A stretch of 64,000 bases of DNA from Ampullaceana balthica (GCA_944989445.1 CALYLW010000016.1:999476-1063475); one strand, 5' to 3'. Positions 30,901-64,000 are shown, counted from the stretch's first letter. Notes: generated from the letters alone by a model not told the origin. Numbers and translations: made by a program.

Positions 30901-33460
30901 TACATATGCCTGCTAGTAAAATTCCTGTTTTGATTCAATGTCACGACAAAATGTTACAAAGAAAGCGATGGACAGTAAACTAACAAATAAATAAATAAAA
31001 AACTTTACAATAGCGTACCATAGTTCATACAGACGATGTTCGAAAGGGCGTCACACGCGATGGTTTCAACTGAGACAGTCGCCAATTTCATAATAATGCA
31101 TTCACCAGCCGGGAACAACCGAGCTTGCGCGCTCAGAACATCTTCGTCGACGAAGTCGTGAGAATCTTCCCATCGGTACTGTTTGGCGTCTCGATAATAC
31201 TTGACTCCAAGCCAGATCCGTTTTTCCGTTTCTGAAAACGTAGCGAGATGTCATACAAACATGATGGCGTTATACAACACGCTGGTAAATGGTCGGGAAT
31301 GTTTGAATTGTCTACAATTTGTAACAGCGACATTTGTCATTTTTCAATGTTCAATAATTAGTCTAAATAATGAAATGATTTATTCTACTCTACATTCTTT
31401 TATTGTGTAATTATTTTATTCCACAAGCAATGATTATATTGATTTAAAATAATATATACCAACTAAAAACAACAACGGTTTATTGCATTTTAATTATCTA
31501 TTACTGAGTCTTTTCTTTTATGTACTGACACTGTGGCATAGATCTATTTCTTTTAAAGATTTTTTTTTAAAATGTCAAAAGGGAAGATTTTATTTTTCGA
31601 TAAATGTGTTGATACAACCATATAAAATATTCACAGAGTTCTTCCTGATAGAAAATTGTGATTTTTTAAAATTTCAATAAATTTTGTATCATCGGAAAAA
31701 GTGATGCATCTTTTATTTTATGCGTCATTAAATAGTCTATAGCCATGTACTAAATAACAAAATATAATCAATATATTTCTGAATTTCTGCAAGTTACGAT
31801 ATGATTTCATCTCCCTGCTTCATTACTAGAGAATATACTAATATCAATAATAAGTAACTAAGCAGTCATCATTAAATTGTAACTTGGAAATGCAAGACAA
31901 AGATAATTTAAGACAACCCTTCAATATACATAGATAAACAAAGCACTATTCATGTTCAAAACACATATACTGATGCATCTTCTTCTAGTTCGGAATTCAG
32001 TCGTGGAATGGGTTGCTTAGACAAACTGGGAAAACTAACATTCTTAAAAAATTTCAAGCTCTAAAAAAGTTTTAGGATTATACATTAATCTTTTGTAAGC
32101 ATATAGGACGCAATTTCATTCTGCATAGAATATATATCATTTAAGATAAGACAAGATACGTTTCTAATACTGCTGCGTAACAACGTCCTAGAAATTGTTA
32201 TTTCCTTGTAAGCCAACACATACAAGAAAGTAAGATATAAACCCTGGGTTTATAGGCTTATTTGTTATCCGTTTACCAGTTAACATATAAACCTTTATTT
32301 TAAAAAAATAAAAGAACGATTAGAATGTGGACTTGTTTATGCTGGTTGTTGTTGTTTTTTGCCTTATAAATAAATAGTTTCCCACCCCCCCAACCCATCA
32401 TGATTATTCAGGAATATATTTGACTGCACATTTCATTTATGGTTTTATATAAAAACTGCGCCATCAATACATTGTATATGTGTCATTCTGGTATTCTTTT
32501 AGGTGACGGGAAATAAATGACTCATTTACACATCGGAATTCCCACCCATTTCACACCCATTAAGAAAAAAACAAATTGAAACTGCCGAAAGTGGTTATGT
32601 CATATAGCAAAGATGTTACGGGAACCAACCGTTTTTGAAACGTTGAAATTCCGCATCTTTGTTTAATTCCTTTCTAAACTCCGACATGTCTTTAATCTCC
32701 GGTAACTTGAGTCCTCTTTTTTGGCAATAATCCTGGTCAGATAGGGGACGATAAAAGACTATTAATGATTATATGCTGTATTGAGAATGCGTGGGATTTT
32801 TAAAAATTCTATTTTTGTCAAGCTTTTCTTAAGTAGAGATTACGAGCTGCACATAGTGTCAATGCGATTTTATAATAATTTATGCGCGTACCTGTCCTTA
32901 CCTTGAGATTAACAAAATGTGGGTGAGACTGCAATCAGGCCCATAGATTAGTAGATGGATAACTTGTAAACAAGGTATGAATGAGCCTGACAAGACGTCA
33001 CAAAACAGCTGTTTTGTGACGTCTTGTCAGGCTCGCACATACCATCGTTTACATGTTTTCCATCTACTTACCTTGAGATTAAGCGCTGCAATTGAGTGTG
33101 TGTATGATCGTCATAATTCTATTTGGGCTAAATTTTTCTTTGGTTGAGATTAAATGTTACATTGCGTGTCGGTGTGGTTGTTGGGAGAACCAAAAATTAA
33201 TTTGTGAGTTTTGTTTTAGCGGCTAACGTGAAAACAATTCCAAGTACAACAAAAAAATGTACCTTCGCTTGTAAATATTGTGTTTTCTCTTGAAACCAAG
33301 CGAAGCACTTGGACTGTATATATGACAGTGAGAATTCCTTTAAATTGCAATGAAGCGCCTCCACTGTGGAATTTGTACCGTAAATCTTGTTGACAGTATT
33401 GTCAGTTAGGAAGATTAAAAAAGCAACTCCCCATTCAAACGTATTTAATATATTCTTCAT
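400..33460 (-). CDS. Gene 1: C-type lectin / EGF / galactose-binding-like transmembrane receptor (17 exons)
   Basis: Spliced model on the minus strand, exons in order: 33460-33263, 32732-32630, 31231-31019, 28135-27998, 25989-25846, 25172-24984, 24622-24428, 23384-23157, 19879-19694, 19124-19041, 15516-15376, 15161-15015, 14566-14363, 12639-12457, 2861-2664, 1142-1011, 581-400. The joined frame is open for 2865 nt including the stop. Domains: signal peptide, C-type lectin, EGF, two galactose-binding-like domains, EGF plus Thr-rich stalk, EGF, two more galactose-binding-like domains, EGF, one membrane helix. Such proteins sit in the plasma membrane with the binding modules outside. Ligand and signalling partner cannot be read from the sequence. 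No membrane or signal-peptide exon was found between the two cassettes, so I join them. Two adjacent genes remain possible. The last exon may instead splice at 438. Confidence 0.78.
1011..1142 (-). CDS. Gene 1 exon 16: juxtamembrane EGF-like module
   Basis: 132 nt, phase 1-1, acceptor tcaacag, donor CGAG|GTAAGA. It contains eight cysteines: CAPPYYSSNC, HLCIESC, RCNYNGYC, QC, HHC. Its length and spacing match gene 2 exon 38684-38815 (also 132 nt). It is too short for a simple ORF search and was found by matching the paralogue. Confidence 0.85.
1180..1625. repeat. Degenerate intronic minisatellite with 23-bp core
   Basis: Variants of GGTTCTTGTATTTATTG recur across the stretch. From 1485 to 1583 a 23-bp unit (attgtatttattgatagttg plus gtt) repeats about four times nearly perfectly. 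It begins some 40 bp upstream of the gene 1 exon 16 acceptor. The rest of the intron to 2663 is AT-rich with no feature I can support. Confidence 0.8.
2664..2861 (-). CDS. Gene 1 exon 15: galactose-binding-like domain D, C-terminal half
   Basis: 198 nt, phase 1-1, acceptor tctcactcag, donor GGCG|GTAAGG. It ends LSVCEVEIYGG. It is separated from its N-terminal half (exon 14) by a 9595-bp intron that is mostly satellite. Confidence 0.87.
3496..3776. mobile_element. Small MITE in the long gene 1 intron
   Basis: A 281-bp element with terminal inverted repeat ATCATGGGCGT (right end ACGCCCATGAT), flanked by CAAC on both sides (3492-3495 and 3777-3780). The interior has G and C homopolymer runs. 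Superfamily not assigned. 2862-3495 holds only AT-rich intron. Confidence 0.65.
3845..3880 (+). repeat. SINE tail fragment
   Basis: It contains tatagaaggagcg-g-ctgtaa followed by an A-rich run, matching 43136-43163 and the end of the SINE at 62748. Probably a 5'-truncated copy. Confidence 0.5.
4014..12456. repeat. 45-bp satellite array, about 188 units, inside gene 1 intron 14
   Basis: The unit on + is ctaatggcacaacacgacac-aactaaccagcag-tcactcaggcag (45 bp), repeated almost without interruption for 8.4 kb, with point variants and rare short indels. Base composition is far richer in C/A than the flanks. Because 45 is divisible by 3, long ORFs of a 15-residue repeat appear on both strands (MAQHDTTNQQSLRQL on +, CCAISCLSDCWLVVS on -). 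I regard these as by-products. Variant units recur in ordered blocks, giving higher-order repeats. The right-hand end overlaps the 5' splice site of the intron. Confidence 0.97.
6957..12300. repeat. Higher-order repeat within the 45-bp array, 2785-bp offset
   Basis: Distinctive variants (the gctatcaataatcagc unit at 7477 and 10261, the acatacgacac unit at 7590 and 10377, the caaaaacacacaactaaac unit at 7048 and 9838) recur 2785 bp apart and in the same order, about 62 units. A partial third copy follows from about 11530. This indicates block duplication after the 45-bp units had diverged. Confidence 0.8.
12457..12639 (-). CDS. Gene 1 exon 14: galactose-binding-like domain D, N-terminal half
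   Basis: 183 nt, phase 1-1, acceptor aattttctag, donor ACTA|GTAAGT. It opens GRNLAYTG and ends FQIIVYT. The donor lies inside the last unit of the adjacent 45-bp satellite, so the exon abuts the array directly. Reading through into the intron meets a stop within about 12 codons. Confidence 0.85.
12640..13718. other. Intron 13 of gene 1, left part: no supported feature
   Basis: AT-rich intron. A C/T-rich stretch near 13185-13280 gives a short minus ORF with no recognisable domain and no splice context, so it is not called. Confidence 0.5.
13719..14203 (-). repeat. Dispersed repeat R1, near full length
   Basis: About 485 bp. Read on the minus strand it starts CGTAAAAATAGAGTTTTTG and ends GAAGTTAATACAAGG, and includes the conserved stretch TTTCAGCTCGATCGGATCAC. 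Homologous to 28224-28692 and 56716-57232. It ends 160 bp from exon 13. Confidence 0.8.
14363..14566 (-). CDS. Gene 1 exon 13: galactose-binding-like domain C, C-terminal half
   Basis: 204 nt, phase 1-1, acceptor gtatacag, donor GGGG|GTAAGT. It begins KVRDFSLSLW and ends GSPCSLFINGG. It is closely patterned on 45205-45375 (ending SICSLYINGG) and has the same length as 63072-63275. Confidence 0.87.
15015..15161 (-). CDS. Gene 1 exon 12: galactose-binding-like domain C, N-terminal half
   Basis: 147 nt, phase 1-1, acceptor ttcttcag, donor ACAG|GTAACC. It opens DLASGAITDRNLNDNNDSTC and ends FTWLRILFEPT, the same pattern as exon 5 and gene 2 exon 45774-45923. Confidence 0.85.
15376..15516 (-). 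CDS. Gene 1 exon 11: EGF-like module opening the second cassette
   Basis: 141 nt, phase 1-1, acceptor gttcacag, donor TACT|GTAAGT. It encodes ECPYGYTGKDCQLLCHC, then GWFGLDCQY, a MEGF/laminin-like EGF. Its length equals that of the gene 2 exon at 46961-47101. An N-terminal EGF of this type often follows a signal peptide, but none is visible upstream. Confidence 0.88.
16143..17774 (-). mobile_element. Ginger-like DNA transposon with decayed integrase
   Basis: The ends are TGTTACAGG and CCTGTAACA, each followed by long inverted repeats rich in AGGCATTCTATAGAATGCCT-like palindromes (a perfect one at 17648-17665). Inside on the minus strand are three integrase fragments of the KRBA2/SCAND3 type. 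17243-17034 has DYWMVKHYDVM. 16954-16583 has QVDLMDFQSHPDGEYNFIMEYQDHT split by this quotation limit only, then LQSDNGRE, with two of the DDE acids. 16546-16247 has SGIKRSPCEALFGCRGKVG. They are in different frames, so the gene is dead. Flanks are TACA and TATA, a weak 4-bp target site. TG-started TIRs with an integrase fit the Ginger superfamily. Confidence 0.75.
16583..16954 (-). pseudogene. Integrase core fragment of the Ginger-like element
   Basis: 124 codons. It reads like the integrase catalytic core of KRAB-A domain-containing protein 2-like genes: VDLMDF supplies the first Asp, SDNG the second. KFINGKPRHSQS then leads into a stop where homologues continue QGSVERAN with the catalytic Glu. 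The downstream part resumes in another frame at 16546. Confidence 0.8.
18331..18417. repeat. (TA)n microsatellite
   Basis: About 87 bp of alternating TA with short interruptions, immediately left of a LINE fragment. Confidence 0.95.
18440..18900 (-). mobile_element. LINE ORF2 C-terminal fragment
   Basis: The minus strand encodes LRWAGHVVRMPDERLPKRIF, then YGELQYGQRSHGGQKKRFKD, then NPDTWE. In another frame it encodes IRLISHLRTHKQ, the C-terminal zinc-knuckle tail common to many metazoan non-LTR retrotransposons. Frameshifted and 5'-truncated. It is bracketed by two (TA)n tracts, suggesting a TA-rich target or a simple tail. Confidence 0.8.
18902..18958. repeat. (TA)n microsatellite
   Basis: 57 bp of alternating TA on the right side of the LINE fragment, 80 bp from gene 1 exon 10. 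Confidence 0.95.
19041..19124 (-). CDS. Gene 1 exon 10: Thr-rich stalk
   Basis: 84 nt, phase 1-1, acceptor tgtgttag, donor CAAT|GTAAGT. It reads TTTEETTKQPM and ends EATTTYQ. The short length and low complexity make it less certain than the domain exons, but the splice sites, frame and position between two cassettes fit. Confidence 0.65.
19694..19879 (-). CDS. Gene 1 exon 9: EGF-like module fused to Thr-rich stalk
   Basis: 186 nt, phase 1-1, acceptor gtttcag, donor CGAT|GTAAGA. The first part is an EGF fragment (CGPPGYGVYCNFTCPSSC, then YCHFNNEC). The second is Thr-rich (TTTSTTTAVPTTTKF), a likely O-glycosylated spacer. In gene 2 the EGF (54047) and stalk (48447) are separate exons. Confidence 0.82.
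20118..21523. mobile_element. hAT-family transposon with intact target-site duplication
   Basis: 1406 bp. Terminal inverted repeats are CAGTGGTCTCCAAACT and CAGGGGTCTCAAAACT. A perfect 8-bp duplication TAATAGAG lies at 20110-20117 and 21524-21531. The interior has a remnant on the minus strand near 20880-21068 resembling GTF2I-repeat/hAT transposase (LTHFQQCK, then TSFACEIFKDLL) and GGCCGCA-rich subterminal sequence. Non-autonomous. It carries a SINE at about 20402. Confidence 0.9.
20402..20655 (+). mobile_element. tRNA-derived SINE (family S1) nested in the hAT element
   Basis: The head has a tRNA-like A box (GGATAGCGAATTCAATAGTG) and a B-box-like GGGATCGAGCAC. The body is unique and the tail is A-rich. 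The same sequence occurs inverted at 57658-57850, which fixes the family limits. Confidence 0.75.
21740..22060 (-). repeat. Divergent R1 repeat copy
   Basis: It shares TTTCAGATCGATCGAATGTACC and GTCTGTAAATGTTT stretches with R1 but is diverged. It is followed directly by a palindromic MITE, the same order as at 29085-29965. Confidence 0.6.
22095..22415. mobile_element. Palindromic MITE (family P)
   Basis: Long inverted repeat: AAAGATTTTTAAAACCACGT at the left and ACGTGGTTTTTAAAAATCTT at the right, with inner arms around ACTAAAAACGTGG and CCACGTTTTTGTCA. Sister copies lie at 29629-29965 and, as a half, at 36665-36800. Confidence 0.75.
23157..23384 (-). CDS. Gene 1 exon 8: galactose-binding-like domain B, C-terminal half
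   Basis: 228 nt, phase 1-1, acceptor tctcccag, donor GGTG|GTAAGC. It encodes a basic stretch and ends LELSELEVFGG. It is closest in ending to exon 55013-55234 of gene 2 (FDLSEVEVFGG), which supports orthologous positions within the two paralogues. Confidence 0.85.
23744..24022. mobile_element. PIF/Harbinger-like MITE
   Basis: 279 bp. The left end is GGGCCGTACATAAAGTACGT and the right end is the inverse of GGGGGTCGTCCATAAAGTAC, flanked by TAA on both sides (23741-23743, 24023-24025). A 3-bp TAA target is typical of PIF/Harbinger. A second copy lies at 47286-47724. Confidence 0.7.
24428..24622 (-). CDS. Gene 1 exon 7: galactose-binding-like domain B, N-terminal half
   Basis: 195 nt, phase 1-1, acceptor taaacag, donor AATA|GTAAGT. 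It opens GQNFALKS and contains DFAVDGE. The G-x-N-hydrophobic-A-x-K start and AVDG are the recognisable signature of fucolectin/F5-8C-like domains. It ends IIFEVIIYLN, as do the equivalent exons at 12457, 44397 and 56099. Confidence 0.85.
24984..25172 (-). CDS. Gene 1 exon 6: galactose-binding-like domain A, C-terminal half
   Basis: 189 nt, phase 1-1, acceptor ttctctag, donor GGTG|GTAAGT. It ends VRIRFDNVSSVCSINVFGG, the C-x-I-x-V-x-GG ending that closes every C-terminal half-domain here. An AG three bases further in would also work as an acceptor but gives the wrong frame. Confidence 0.82.
25846..25989 (-). CDS. Gene 1 exon 5: galactose-binding-like domain A, N-terminal half
   Basis: 144 nt, phase 1-1, acceptor ctgtcaag, donor ATTG|GTAACA. 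It encodes DLLPATSS, then FDFDDSTC, then FWIRIVF. The D-L opening, the D-x-STC centre and the W-x-R-I-hydrophobic end are shared with exons 15015-15161 and 45774-45923. I read it as half of a jelly-roll domain of the fucolectin/F5-8C type; the exact family is uncertain. Confidence 0.8.
25990..27339. other. Intron 4 of gene 1, left part: no supported feature
   Basis: AT-rich intron with no exon, tRNA or element I can define. Confidence 0.5.
27340..27510 (+). repeat. Copy of interior of the GGCCGTTTTATC element
   Basis: About 170 bp, from GATGAATGCTTGGCAGAAAT to ACAATTACTTTACAAACG, closely matching 39250-39430 but lacking the GC-rich terminal repeats found there. Confidence 0.7.
27998..28135 (-). 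CDS. Gene 1 exon 4: EGF-like module, first cassette
   Basis: 138 nt, phase 1-1, acceptor catcctcag, donor TTTA|GTAAGT. The later half is typical of the family (KCNC..., then GWFGRECQF). The first half reads SSFFGINFNYKCNC, where the sister exons at 15376 and 46961 have C-P-x-G-x-x-G-x-x-C. Both leading cysteines are therefore missing. It joins exon 3 through an Ala codon. Confidence 0.85.
28224..28692 (+). repeat. Dispersed repeat R1, near full length
   Basis: It starts CCCGTAAAAACAAAGTTTTTG and ends GAAGTTAAAATAAGGG. Includes TTTCAGCTCGATCGGATCAC. It inserts 90 bp upstream of the gene 1 exon 4 acceptor. Confidence 0.85.
29085..29530 (-). repeat. Two diverged R1-like fragments in tandem
   Basis: Two successive segments (from 29085 and from 29270) share ACCACAGATAGATCTT, then TTTCAGATCGATC and ATGTACCG. 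They precede palindromic MITE P. Confidence 0.55.
29629..29965. mobile_element. Palindromic MITE (family P)
   Basis: The left arm has GACTAAAAAGAAGAAAATAA, ACTTCGATTTAATATGACTA and AAAACGTGGGGCGG. The right arm is the near-exact inverse. Best-preserved copy of the family. Confidence 0.85.
29995..30290 (-). mobile_element. LINE 3' end fragment with trinucleotide tail
   Basis: The minus strand encodes SGHSWGQLENIGAEPGCLER, then LPMPQRGGQAMM, ending in (ATG)n. This is a recurrent C-terminus and simple tail of metazoan non-LTR elements. 5'-truncated. Confidence 0.75.
31019..31231 (-). CDS. Gene 1 exon 3: C-type lectin C-terminal half
   Basis: 213 nt, phase 1 to 1, acceptor ttttcag, donor TATG|GTACGC. 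It encodes IWLGVKYY, then YRWEDS, then cysteines at C-II, AC-D and VC-M, the normal order of strand and cysteine landmarks in the second half of a C-type lectin domain. The Ca-dependent sugar motifs (EPN or QPD, and WND) are absent. SVETIAC stands where WND would be expected. Confidence 0.85.
31232..32629. other. Intron 2 of gene 1: no supported feature
   Basis: AT-rich. Several short ORFs occur, but none has a recognisable domain, splice context or repeat structure. Confidence 0.5.
32630..32732 (-). CDS. Gene 1 exon 2: C-type lectin middle segment
   Basis: 103 nt, phase 0 to phase 1, acceptor ctgaccag, donor AACG|GTTGGT. It begins DYCQKRGLKLPEIKD, matching the conserved C-type lectin helix region (cysteine, small/Gly residue, then L-x-x-I). 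It is the only internal coding exon whose length is not a multiple of three, so skipping it would break the frame. Confidence 0.78.
32955..33065. repeat. Hairpin element with 52-bp perfect palindrome
   Basis: 32983-33034 is a perfect inverted repeat with no spacer (centre CAGCTG, arms of 26 bp starting GAGCCTGACAAGACGTCAC). Imperfect pairing extends outward (AGATGGATAACTTGTAAAC against GTTTACATGTTTTCCATCT). Related to the element at 46076-46346. It lies in intron 1 of gene 1. Confidence 0.9.
33263..33460 (-). CDS. Gene 1 exon 1: signal peptide and start of C-type lectin domain
   Basis: The ATG is at 33460. 66 codons end in phase 0 at donor AAG|GTACAT. Residues 9-19 are hydrophobic (EWGVAFLIFLT) and read as a modest signal peptide. 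The remainder, with HC and KC cysteines about 14 residues apart, resembles the N-terminal part of a C-type lectin domain. The splice phase matches the next exon. Transcription start and promoter are not identified. Confidence 0.72.
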
Positions 33461-35299
33461 ATTTGTGGCATGCTGCTTACGAAAAATAGTTCTGAAAATA
33501 TAAATTAAAAAAACAATAATTATAATTATTATTCTATTTTAACAGGTGAATTTTAATGATTATTCTAACACAATTTTCAAAAAAAATTAATTAACCTTTT
33601 TTTAAAAAATTATCTCGTTTGTTGCAGACGATCCTTCTATTCAGAAGAATAAAATAATTGTGTCCTATGCGGATGCTAAAAAAAAATACATGGTTCATTT
33701 CCAGCCTTGCAATTTTATTAGTTTCAAATGCTGATACCTTTTATATTTTTTTTCAATACAATTTTCAAAAAATTCAAACAATGTTGATTATTATAAAGAA
33801 TACTACAACTCTATTACGTGTAAACATTTAAGATATTATTAACTTCTGCCAAGCTATAAAACTTTTGTTGTTGTTTTTTTTACCACTGACTATTATTCTT
33901 GCTAAGAAGAGTTACACATCATTCATTAGAGGGCCAATTAGTGCGCACCATTTTAAGCTCCAAATACTTTTTTAATTGCATAATTCAGAAACGAATTAAT
34001 GCACAATAGTGTGTTGTTGTTGTTTTTTTTATAACCAGATCATGCACATTTAATAGTCGATGGACGAATATATACTTGAATCATATGAAAACAAAGTGCG
34101 AATTAACAAAACTGAAAAAAAGTTAATTCATTAGTTAAATATTTAAACCTAAGCCTAAAAAATAATTATAATTACGTGCAAAGAAGTAATAATAAATTAA
34201 GTATTATATTTTAACTTTGAAATACAACGCAGTAACAACATAAAGCAACGCTCAGAATGACACAGCATTAAAAACGCTTTTCTACTTAAATATGGAGTAA
34301 CAAATATTTAAATTCTCTTTCTCCTCTGAAATCAGGCAATAGAATATGGTTTTTCAGAACAATCCTGGAAAAATGGGGGAACTGGTTTAGGGCCAACATT
34401 TTGTACATCGACACCTGTAGCAGAATGAACTTATAACATGACTTTGTCATATGTAGTTTAATGTTTTATTTATACATTTACATATTTGGAGAGTTGACCT
34501 CAGTTTTATTCTCTACCTCCATGAGATTTGACCTCATTTTCGACCTTCACCTGCATAATTTATATTAATTTCTATAGTCGGTGTATTGAAATCAAATATC
34601 TTTTTGTCATTTATAAGTGCAGCAGGTTAATGTTGAATGAAATTTTTAAGCATAACTCCTAAATGTTTTTGTGCGAATCCTTTGCGTCTTGACTTTCTAA
34701 GGAAGATTGTGCATCACATTTTAATAAAAACTCGGTTCATTTTTGAGCTCCGCGCTAAAAGTTTTTTCCATGTTCACTTCACCGAAGAGCGACCATCGGT
34801 CCAGTCCATATACTACGAGTCCCGATTAAAAGTTCAACAGGTCTACGATGCATAGCCAGAAGTGTAACTAGGGTTGGTGACACCCAGTGCGGTAGCTCAT
34901 GGTGTCATCCCCTCTCAACTTGCCTTATGGTCCTCCTCCAAGTCTCAAAGCACCAAATAACGGAGACATACGAATTGTAAACTTTGGTGTGACCCCTATT
35001 GATGGTGTAACCCGGTGCCGTCTCCATAACTTTCACCCCCTAGTGACGCCTCTGCATAGCTCCCCTTAATAAAACCTATATAACTTATTCTCCTCATTTT
35101 CGGTTTATATTGTTTTAAATAATTGTACATTTATGTCCTGTTTTACAATTGAACGAAAACAATTTGTTTTCAATTTCCACTTCATTTTCGTTAAAGTGGT
35201 CATTTTTTTCTTACATTAGCCTCACTTGTAATTTATTATACATATTTTTTAACCGGTTTATAAGAATTGTAATGTGGTATTCTTATTCTGCTGAGAGGC
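33461..35299. other. Intergenic region upstream of gene 1
   Basis: It should contain the gene 1 promoter and 5' UTR, but no TATA box or initiator can be pointed to with confidence in this AT-rich DNA. The 72-codon plus ORF at 34637 has no recognisable domain. Confidence 0.4.
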
Positions 35300-35681
35300 G
35301 AGAGTAAAGTAGAGTAATGTAGAGTAATGTAGAGTAATGTAGAGTAATGTAGAGTAATGTAGAGTAATGTAAAGTAATGTAGAGTAATGTAGAGTAATGT
35401 ATAGTAATGTAAAAAGTAATGTAGAGTAATGTAAAGTAATGTATAGTAATGTAGAGTAATGTAAAGTAATGTAAAGTAATGTAGAGTAATGTAGAGTAAT
35501 GTAGAGTAATGTAAAGTAATGTAAAGTAATGTAGAGTAATGTAGAGTAATGTAAAGTAATGAGAGTAATGTAAAGTAATGTAGAGTAATCTAGAGTAATG
35601 TAGAGAAATGTAGAGTAATGTAGAATAATGTACAGTAATGTAGAGTAATGTAGAGTAATGTAGAGTAATGTAGAGTAATGA
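35300..35681. repeat. 10-bp minisatellite, about 38 units
   Basis: Unit GTAGAGTAAT with A/G variants (GTAAAGTAAT), nearly uninterrupted. Intergenic between genes 2 and 1. Confidence 0.97.
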
Positions 35682-36236
35682 GACTATATTCTGCTTTCAC
35701 TCCTTACGTATAATCTAGTCACACTTTGCTCTTTTGCTCTCGTTCTCCATCTCAAACACCAAGACTAAAATTACACTAATTACTTTAACTTATTGATTTC
35801 CTGACTTCACTTCCATATTACATTAAATACTTGCTTCACTTACTATTACTTCAAATTGTTCTAAGTCCACTCACAATCTCCCCCGTCCGTTGTTGGTCAC
35901 GTCGTATAACCAACTCAATACTCCGACGCAACGCCTTGTCGGCCAAACAATTTATTGGTCTCCTCTCTGCGATCCTTTAATCATCTAGTTCCGCAAGGCC
36001 CCCCCCCCTTTAGATTAGTACTTGGGCGGGGGGGGCGGTTTGACATAATTGTGTCTATTGAAACCCCACACTTCTTTATGCTAATCTTAATCTGGCAGCG
36101 GCTCCCCTTGTTTACCTAGTCCAACAGTCCGTGGTTTCACCCTTGGTCAGTTGTGGCGCCTGCCCTTTCAAATCCCAATTCAACTGAGTCAACATTTTGC
36201 CACTGACCCCCTGCACACACTCTTCTCCCGGGCAGT

Positions 36237-36573
36237 CATTCTATGCCCCCACCTCAATGGACCTGCCATCGTTCTATGCCCCCACCTCAAAGGACCTGCA
36301 GTCCGTCTATGCCCCCACCTCAAAGGACCTGCCGTCCTTCTATGCCCCACCTCAAAGGACCTGCCGTTGCTCTCTGCCCCCACCTCAACGGACCTGCCGT
36401 CGTTCTATGCACCCCCCTCAACGGACCTGCCGTCGCTCTATGCCCCCACCTCAATGGACCTGCCGTCGCTCTATGCCCCCACCTCAAAGGACCTGCCGTC
36501 CTTCTATGCCCCACCTCAATGGACCTGCCGTCCTTCTATGCCCCCACCTCAACGGACCTGCCGTCGTTCTATG
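36237..36573. repeat. 33-bp GC-rich minisatellite, about 10 units
   Basis: Unit ctcaatggacctgccgtcg-ttctatgcccccac. Some units lack one C (32 bp), which shifts the apparent reading frames. ORFs across it on both strands are by-products. It stands out as GC-rich in AT-rich DNA. Confidence 0.95.
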
Positions 36574-36664
36574 CGGTCGCTTATGAGGTTTTACATATGC
36601 AGTTTACTTATTCTCTCACTTATAGATCCATCTTTTGCCTTCTAAATTATAAATATTTAATTTT

Positions 36665-36800
36665 TTGTACCAAACACCCGCCCAAAGTTTTTAGTCATAT
36701 TAAATCAAAGTACTTTAATTTATAAGTTGTAAATTATTTTCTTCTTTTTAGTCCACTTATAAAAACGGTGTTTTTCTAAAATATTTTTTTACCTCTATTT
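36665..36800. mobile_element. Half of palindromic MITE P
   Basis: Matches the right arm of 29629-29965 (TTAGTCATATTAAATC, then TTTTAGTCCACTTATAAAAAC). The left arm is missing, replaced by the minisatellite. Confidence 0.65.
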
Positions 36801-37039
36801 ATTATACTTATCTACCGGTTCCTAGTATTTAAGAATACATTAGAGCATTTAGGGTAGTATTTCTAAAAGGAAAGAAGATTTGAATACATTAAATTGGCGA
36901 GCTTACGAGAAAAGATAATGATTTTTAAACTACATAATTTTACAGCATCCTTTTAAAATTACCTTTCGCGACTTGTTGAAAGGATGAAAAAATAAATTTA
37001 AAAAGAACAATGACAATAAATATAATATTTTTTGTATTA

Positions 37040-37045
37040 TTTATT
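37040..37045 (-). terminator. Polyadenylation signal of gene 2
   Basis: AATAAA on the minus strand, 181 nt past the TAA at 37226, giving a plausible short 3' UTR. Confidence 0.6.
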
Positions 37046-37225
37046 CCACATTATAATTTTGAGCAAAGTAATATTTTATCACAGCAACAATTTTTTTCTT
37101 AATTCTCATAATAATAAAAAAAAGAAAATCCTCACATAAAAGAAAAATGCTTCTTTTTTCTTAAGAAGACTTCATGTTATTTAATGGCCCAGTTATTTAA
37201 ACGATGGTCCGGCCCCAAGAGACTG

Positions 37226-64000
<26,775 letters not shown>

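Noticed and set aside
36151..36725. Overlapping plus and minus ORFs of up to 164 residues
   Set aside because: They are frames across the 33-bp minisatellite with no domain or splice signals.

Overview
The window is eukaryotic genomic DNA: AT-rich, with long introns, small exons bounded by clear GT/AG sites, and many transposon relics, SINEs, LINEs and mini/microsatellites. The protein content (C-type lectin, 8-cysteine EGF and galactose-binding-like domains on single-pass membrane proteins) and the repeat style suggest a mollusc, most likely a heterobranch gastropod. That assignment is inference. No bacterial or organellar genes are seen.

The real coding content is two paralogous genes in tandem, both on the minus strand. 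Their coding exons are mostly under 75 codons. Gene 1 (33460 down to 400; about 954 residues over 17 exons) reads: signal peptide and C-type lectin domain; EGF; galactose-binding-like domain pair; EGF; Thr-rich stalk; EGF; a second galactose-binding-like pair; EGF; transmembrane segment. Gene 2 (beyond 64000 down to a stop at 37226) has the same order, but its 5' exons lie outside the window. It ends in a transmembrane exon and an acidic, serine-rich cytoplasmic tail. Every junction seen keeps the frame, and all internal exons are phase 1-1 except the C-type lectin exons. This looks like a family of lectin-type surface receptors, plausibly for recognition or immunity (inference).

Layout: 1-15516, second cassette and membrane exon of gene 1, with a 9.6 kb intron occupied by an 8.4 kb 45-bp satellite (4014-12456) whose first unit contains that intron's own 5' splice site. 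15517-19040, long intron with a Ginger-like DNA transposon and a LINE tail. 19041-33460, stalk, first cassette and C-type lectin exons of gene 1, with an hAT element, MITEs and repeats. 33461-37039, intergenic, with 10-bp and 33-bp minisatellites. 37040-47101, 3' end and second cassette of gene 2, with hAT/LINE relics. 47102-63275, stalk and first cassette of gene 2, with a decayed LINE, SINEs, a GA microsatellite and an hAT relic. 63276-64000, intron.

The most unusual features are the splice-donor-derived satellite, the fused double-cassette receptor architecture, the lectin domain lacking the usual sugar-binding motifs, and an EGF exon that has lost its first cysteine pair.
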